Shown: positions 62,601-64,000 of the stretch, in pieces | Numbering within the stretch: the first letter of the stretch is position 1 | How the letters are laid out: each line of letters starts with the position of its first letter | NCBI RefSeq assembly: GCF_018143015.1 | Contig: NC_054746.1 | Span: 22,396,464 to 22,460,463, forward strand | DNA from: Lytechinus variegatus | Taxonomy: Eukaryota; Echinodermata; Echinoidea; Temnopleuroida; Toxopneustidae | Direction: 5' to 3' | DNA length: 64,000 nt | Notes under the pieces: model-generated | Told to the model about the DNA's origin: nothing | Seen by the model: only the letters and a program-made list of their open reading frames with translations | The model's database searches: none | Program-made: the position numbers and the translations under genes

Positions 62601-62673
62601 GTCAGATCTTTGTCCCATAAGAGTGCCAAACGACGATCGTTTCCAGGTGTGACTTGGTCTTTCAATACCAGAT
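50657..62673 (-). CDS. Death-domain protein, 5' part outside window
   Basis: I do not recognise this protein as a whole. Visible exons in gene order: 62673-62455, 62188-62111, 61621-61499, 60776-60636, 55634-55458, 53491-52211, 51814-51710 and 51036-50657. All have GT-AG borders and every junction is phase 1, giving about 834 residues. The first four and fifth exons encode a probably folded region of unknown type, including DKDLTISDVIFQEAFTLAF, LELEDG-like helices and GINRHVIGRHFPKLVNLAF. The 1281-base exon is Ser/Pro/Gly/Asn/Gln-rich and looks disordered. The last exon ends in a death domain: GSDWKVFAYFFKMKFEEV, LFNWLHEKRPEV and LHQRLDVVRRM fit the family's DW, alpha-4 W and DVV positions and resemble UNC5-type death domains. 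A role in adaptor or receptor-proximal signalling (apoptosis or innate immunity) is inference. The first exon is in phase 1, so the start lies upstream, beyond 64000 or unrecognised. Confidence 0.8.
53582..54224. mobile_element. Tc1/mariner-like fold-back MITE, 643 bp
   Basis: The ends CAGTTGAGGCCAAAAGTTTG and its inverse ending at 54224 are flanked by TA on both sides (53580-53581 and 54225-54226), the signature of Tc1/mariner insertion. The terminus resembles those of Tc1-type elements of fish. Inverted similarity continues well beyond 100 bases inward, for example CTTGCCAAACATTGTAAAAT against the inverse of its right-end partner. No transposase frame is present. It lies just upstream of the large exon, in the intron 53492-55457. 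Confidence 0.85.
54380..54819. repeat. TTAA-flanked fold-back MITE
   Basis: The left end TTAAAGGACAAGTTCACCC and the right end GGTGGACTTGACCTTTAA are inverted, with TTAA at both borders. The arms share TGAAAATTTCATCAAAAT and its inverse. It is the same family as 22800-23398 but shorter in the middle. It sits in the same intron as the Tc1-like element. Confidence 0.85.
55147..55430 (-). mobile_element. tRNA-derived SINE, family B-like
   Basis: On the minus strand the head near 55430 is tRNA-like, with a B-box of GTTTGAATCTC form. The body shares TTGCCACTCTCCACCAAGGT-like sequence with 44921-45219, and the 3' end is AGTGCTATATAAATATTGC with a short ATT tail at 55147-55155. It ends about 28 bases before the donor side of the exon 55634-55458, inside the intron. 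Confidence 0.75.
56003..59322 (-). mobile_element. Nearly full-length Jockey/CR1-like LINE
   Basis: The element encodes an endonuclease followed by a reverse transcriptase. Endonuclease motifs in order are HANIRSL, SETWL, GGGVAFYI, GLIYRPP, LLGDFNIN and SDHLPIF. RT motifs are NYRPISLLPTISKILEKIVY, KAFDTLNHEILLSKL, GVPQGSILGPLLFLLYINDI and FADDTNIF (catalytic Asp pair). A C-terminal domain with RHYGPDIWNNFP follows. The 3' end is an AAATC-type repeat at 56003-56024 after a 3' UTR. The reading frame is interrupted only twice: at a C-run near 58047 (six C instead of five) and at an A-run near 56625 (five instead of four). The 5' limit is unclear; it may reach about 59500. It lies in the intron 55635-60635 in the sense direction of the death-domain gene. 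Confidence 0.9.
61121..61318. repeat. MITE with GGTGATTTCAAGT ends
   Basis: The left end GGTGATTTCAAGTTCGGTG and the right end ACTTGAAATCACC are inverted copies, with inner GGTGTTGGTGTTG against CAACACCAAAA. It belongs with 28527-28803. It lies in the intron between 60776 and 61499. Confidence 0.7.
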
Positions 62674-64000
62674 CTGAAAGGAAGTACATTATGATAATGA
62701 CATATTGAGTGAATTACCAATTTGACAATGGATTCATATTTTAGGGAACTGGCTCAGAAGTCCACCATTATACCATATCCTGAATACAAGTCAACTTGGG
62801 CAGTGTAGATGCTAACATTACAGGAAACAGAAAATGTCAAAAAATGATGTTTAAATTGTATCTTTCATATATATGTTTACAGTAACTTATCCTCGTGTAT
62901 CATGGATGGTGAAGGAAATATTATTCTATGGTTTTTATTCACAAAAAAATGAATTATAAACTTAACCTGTAAAGTAAGAGGCCGTTCTCATTACGCTTTC
63001 TAAAACTAGTTTACTGGAAACCGATTCAGGAAACCAGTTTGGAAGATCGCTTTGCTAGCGTTCCCACTTGATCACATGAAAGTGGTTTTCAAAATCACTT
63101 CATGTAAAGCAATCTTGCTATGGAAACGCTCTCAGTGGGGTGACACGTTTCGGGCGAAATTCAAATCCACAGCGTAGGCATTCTACACCTGTTGTGTGGA
63201 GTAGCGCGCTCAAAATGTGCGAAAATCGCTTCCCGAAAAACGGTTGTGTCCTCACTTACGCTAAAACCAGTTAACGAGGCAAAGCGATCTTGAAAACTAC
63301 ATCGTGAGGTGGTTTTCTGAACTGGTTAGGAAGATCGCTTCGACCGTTCTCACTACATGTTAAACTTATTTTCACTTGACTAGTTTCCAGTAAACTAGTT
63401 TTGGAAGGTAGTGAGAACGATGTCTTAGAGATTTGTGTCGCAAAAGGCTATCTACCACTCTTCACCAGAGTTTAATGAAACCCAAGTTTAGTAAACGGGT
63501 CAGGAACACTCGGCTCTGTCAGATGACATGCAAACAAAATCATGAATTAAATAATAAAGCTTACATGTATGTGTACATGCTTTAATAAGATTCATGTGCA
63601 GCATAACTTAAGCATTCATCTTGAAACCTCTTGACTTTCAAAGAGTCACACATTAATATCCACTTTATCAAGACAAAATATCACAATCATACTCTGCTTT
63701 GCTTTAAAAAAAAGCTGATTTAAAAGACAGAAATTGAAAAAAATCTAAGAAAAATGGCATGAAAGAAGAAGAATCACCCTATAGTAGAGATATAGATGTT
63801 CATTTTAAACCCCTTGCAAATATAAACAAGTGATACACATTTCGTTATTTTATTTTAGAAGATCATTTTAATCACCTACCTCTACTATATTTCAGGCTGT
63901 AAAAAATCTATTCAACAAAGCTGTTCAAGTACAATGAAAACCTTGCTCAGTGTGTCCCGTTTTGACATTCTGCAGTCATTTAGTGATGAGCATAATAACA
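62674..64000. other. Right flank: no exon recognised
   Basis: Upstream of the first visible death-domain-gene exon I found no further exon with convincing borders and phase. A fold-back element fills 62978-63427. The rest is AT-rich and looks intronic, but it could hold a non-coding first exon. Confidence 0.4.
62978..63427. repeat. Fold-back element with internal sub-repeats
   Basis: AAACTAGTTTACTGGAAAC near the left end pairs with its inverse TTTCCAGTAAACTAGTTTT at 63383-63402. The outer ends GCCGTTCTCATTACG and GTAGTGAGAACGATG also pair. Inside, AGATCGCTTTG, AAGCGATCTTG and GGAAGATCGCTT occur in both orientations, so each arm contains smaller inverted repeats. About 450 bp, no coding frame. 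Confidence 0.75.

Noticed and set aside
63870-63900. Possible short exon of the death-domain gene on the minus strand
   Set aside because: TTTTTTACAG and GTAGGTG borders exist, but they enclose 17 bases, which does not keep the phase-1 pattern.

Overview
The window looks like AT-rich nuclear DNA of a marine invertebrate deuterostome, most likely an echinoderm such as a sea urchin. The reasons are long genes with many small exons, GT-AG introns, two clear animal orthologues, and dense fold-back DNA elements (several TTAA-flanked), tRNA-derived SINEs and Jockey/CR1/L2-type LINEs. This is inference from style and remembered protein families; no database was consulted.

Three protein-coding genes are supported. 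(1) DRC7 (CCDC135), a nexin-dynein regulatory complex subunit of motile cilia, is complete on the minus strand from 15978 to 3403, in 14 coding exons encoding 858 residues. (2) TTC27, a tetratricopeptide-repeat protein, is complete on the plus strand from 16581 to 36221, in 21 coding exons encoding 867 residues. The two start codons face away from each other across 602 bases, so they probably share a promoter; an imperfect RFX/X-box-like site lies 163 bases from the DRC7 start. (3) A death-domain protein that I cannot name lies on the minus strand from 62673 to 50657. Eight exons are visible, all joined in phase 1, and the 5' part lies beyond the right edge. One 1.28-kb exon encodes a disordered Ser/Pro/Gly/Asn/Gln-rich region, and the last exon encodes the C-terminal death domain.

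Layout: 1-3402 has no supported gene, one fold-back element and possible 3' UTR. 3403-15978 is DRC7, with elements in its introns. 15979-16580 is the divergent promoter. 16581-36221 is TTC27, with many elements including a near-perfect 535-bp palindrome in its last intron. 36143-47091 is a direct tandem duplication of a unit of about 5.2-5.8 kb that begins inside the last TTC27 exon and ends inside a fold-back element. 47092-50656 holds the rest of that element, nested palindromes, a SINE and the likely 3' UTR of the death-domain gene. 50657-62673 is the death-domain gene, with a Tc1-like fold-back element, a TTAA element, a SINE and a 3.3-kb LINE in its introns. 62674-64000 holds one more fold-back element.

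The most unusual sequence is the 680-bp element at 46903-47582. Its interior is a same-orientation array of degenerate motifs repeating every 10-11 bases (consensus near ATCCKTGTAGC) between terminal inverted repeats. A truncated copy at 41104-41292 ends exactly at the tandem-duplication junction. No LTR retrovirus-like element, Polinton, rRNA, CRISPR array or functional tRNA gene was seen.
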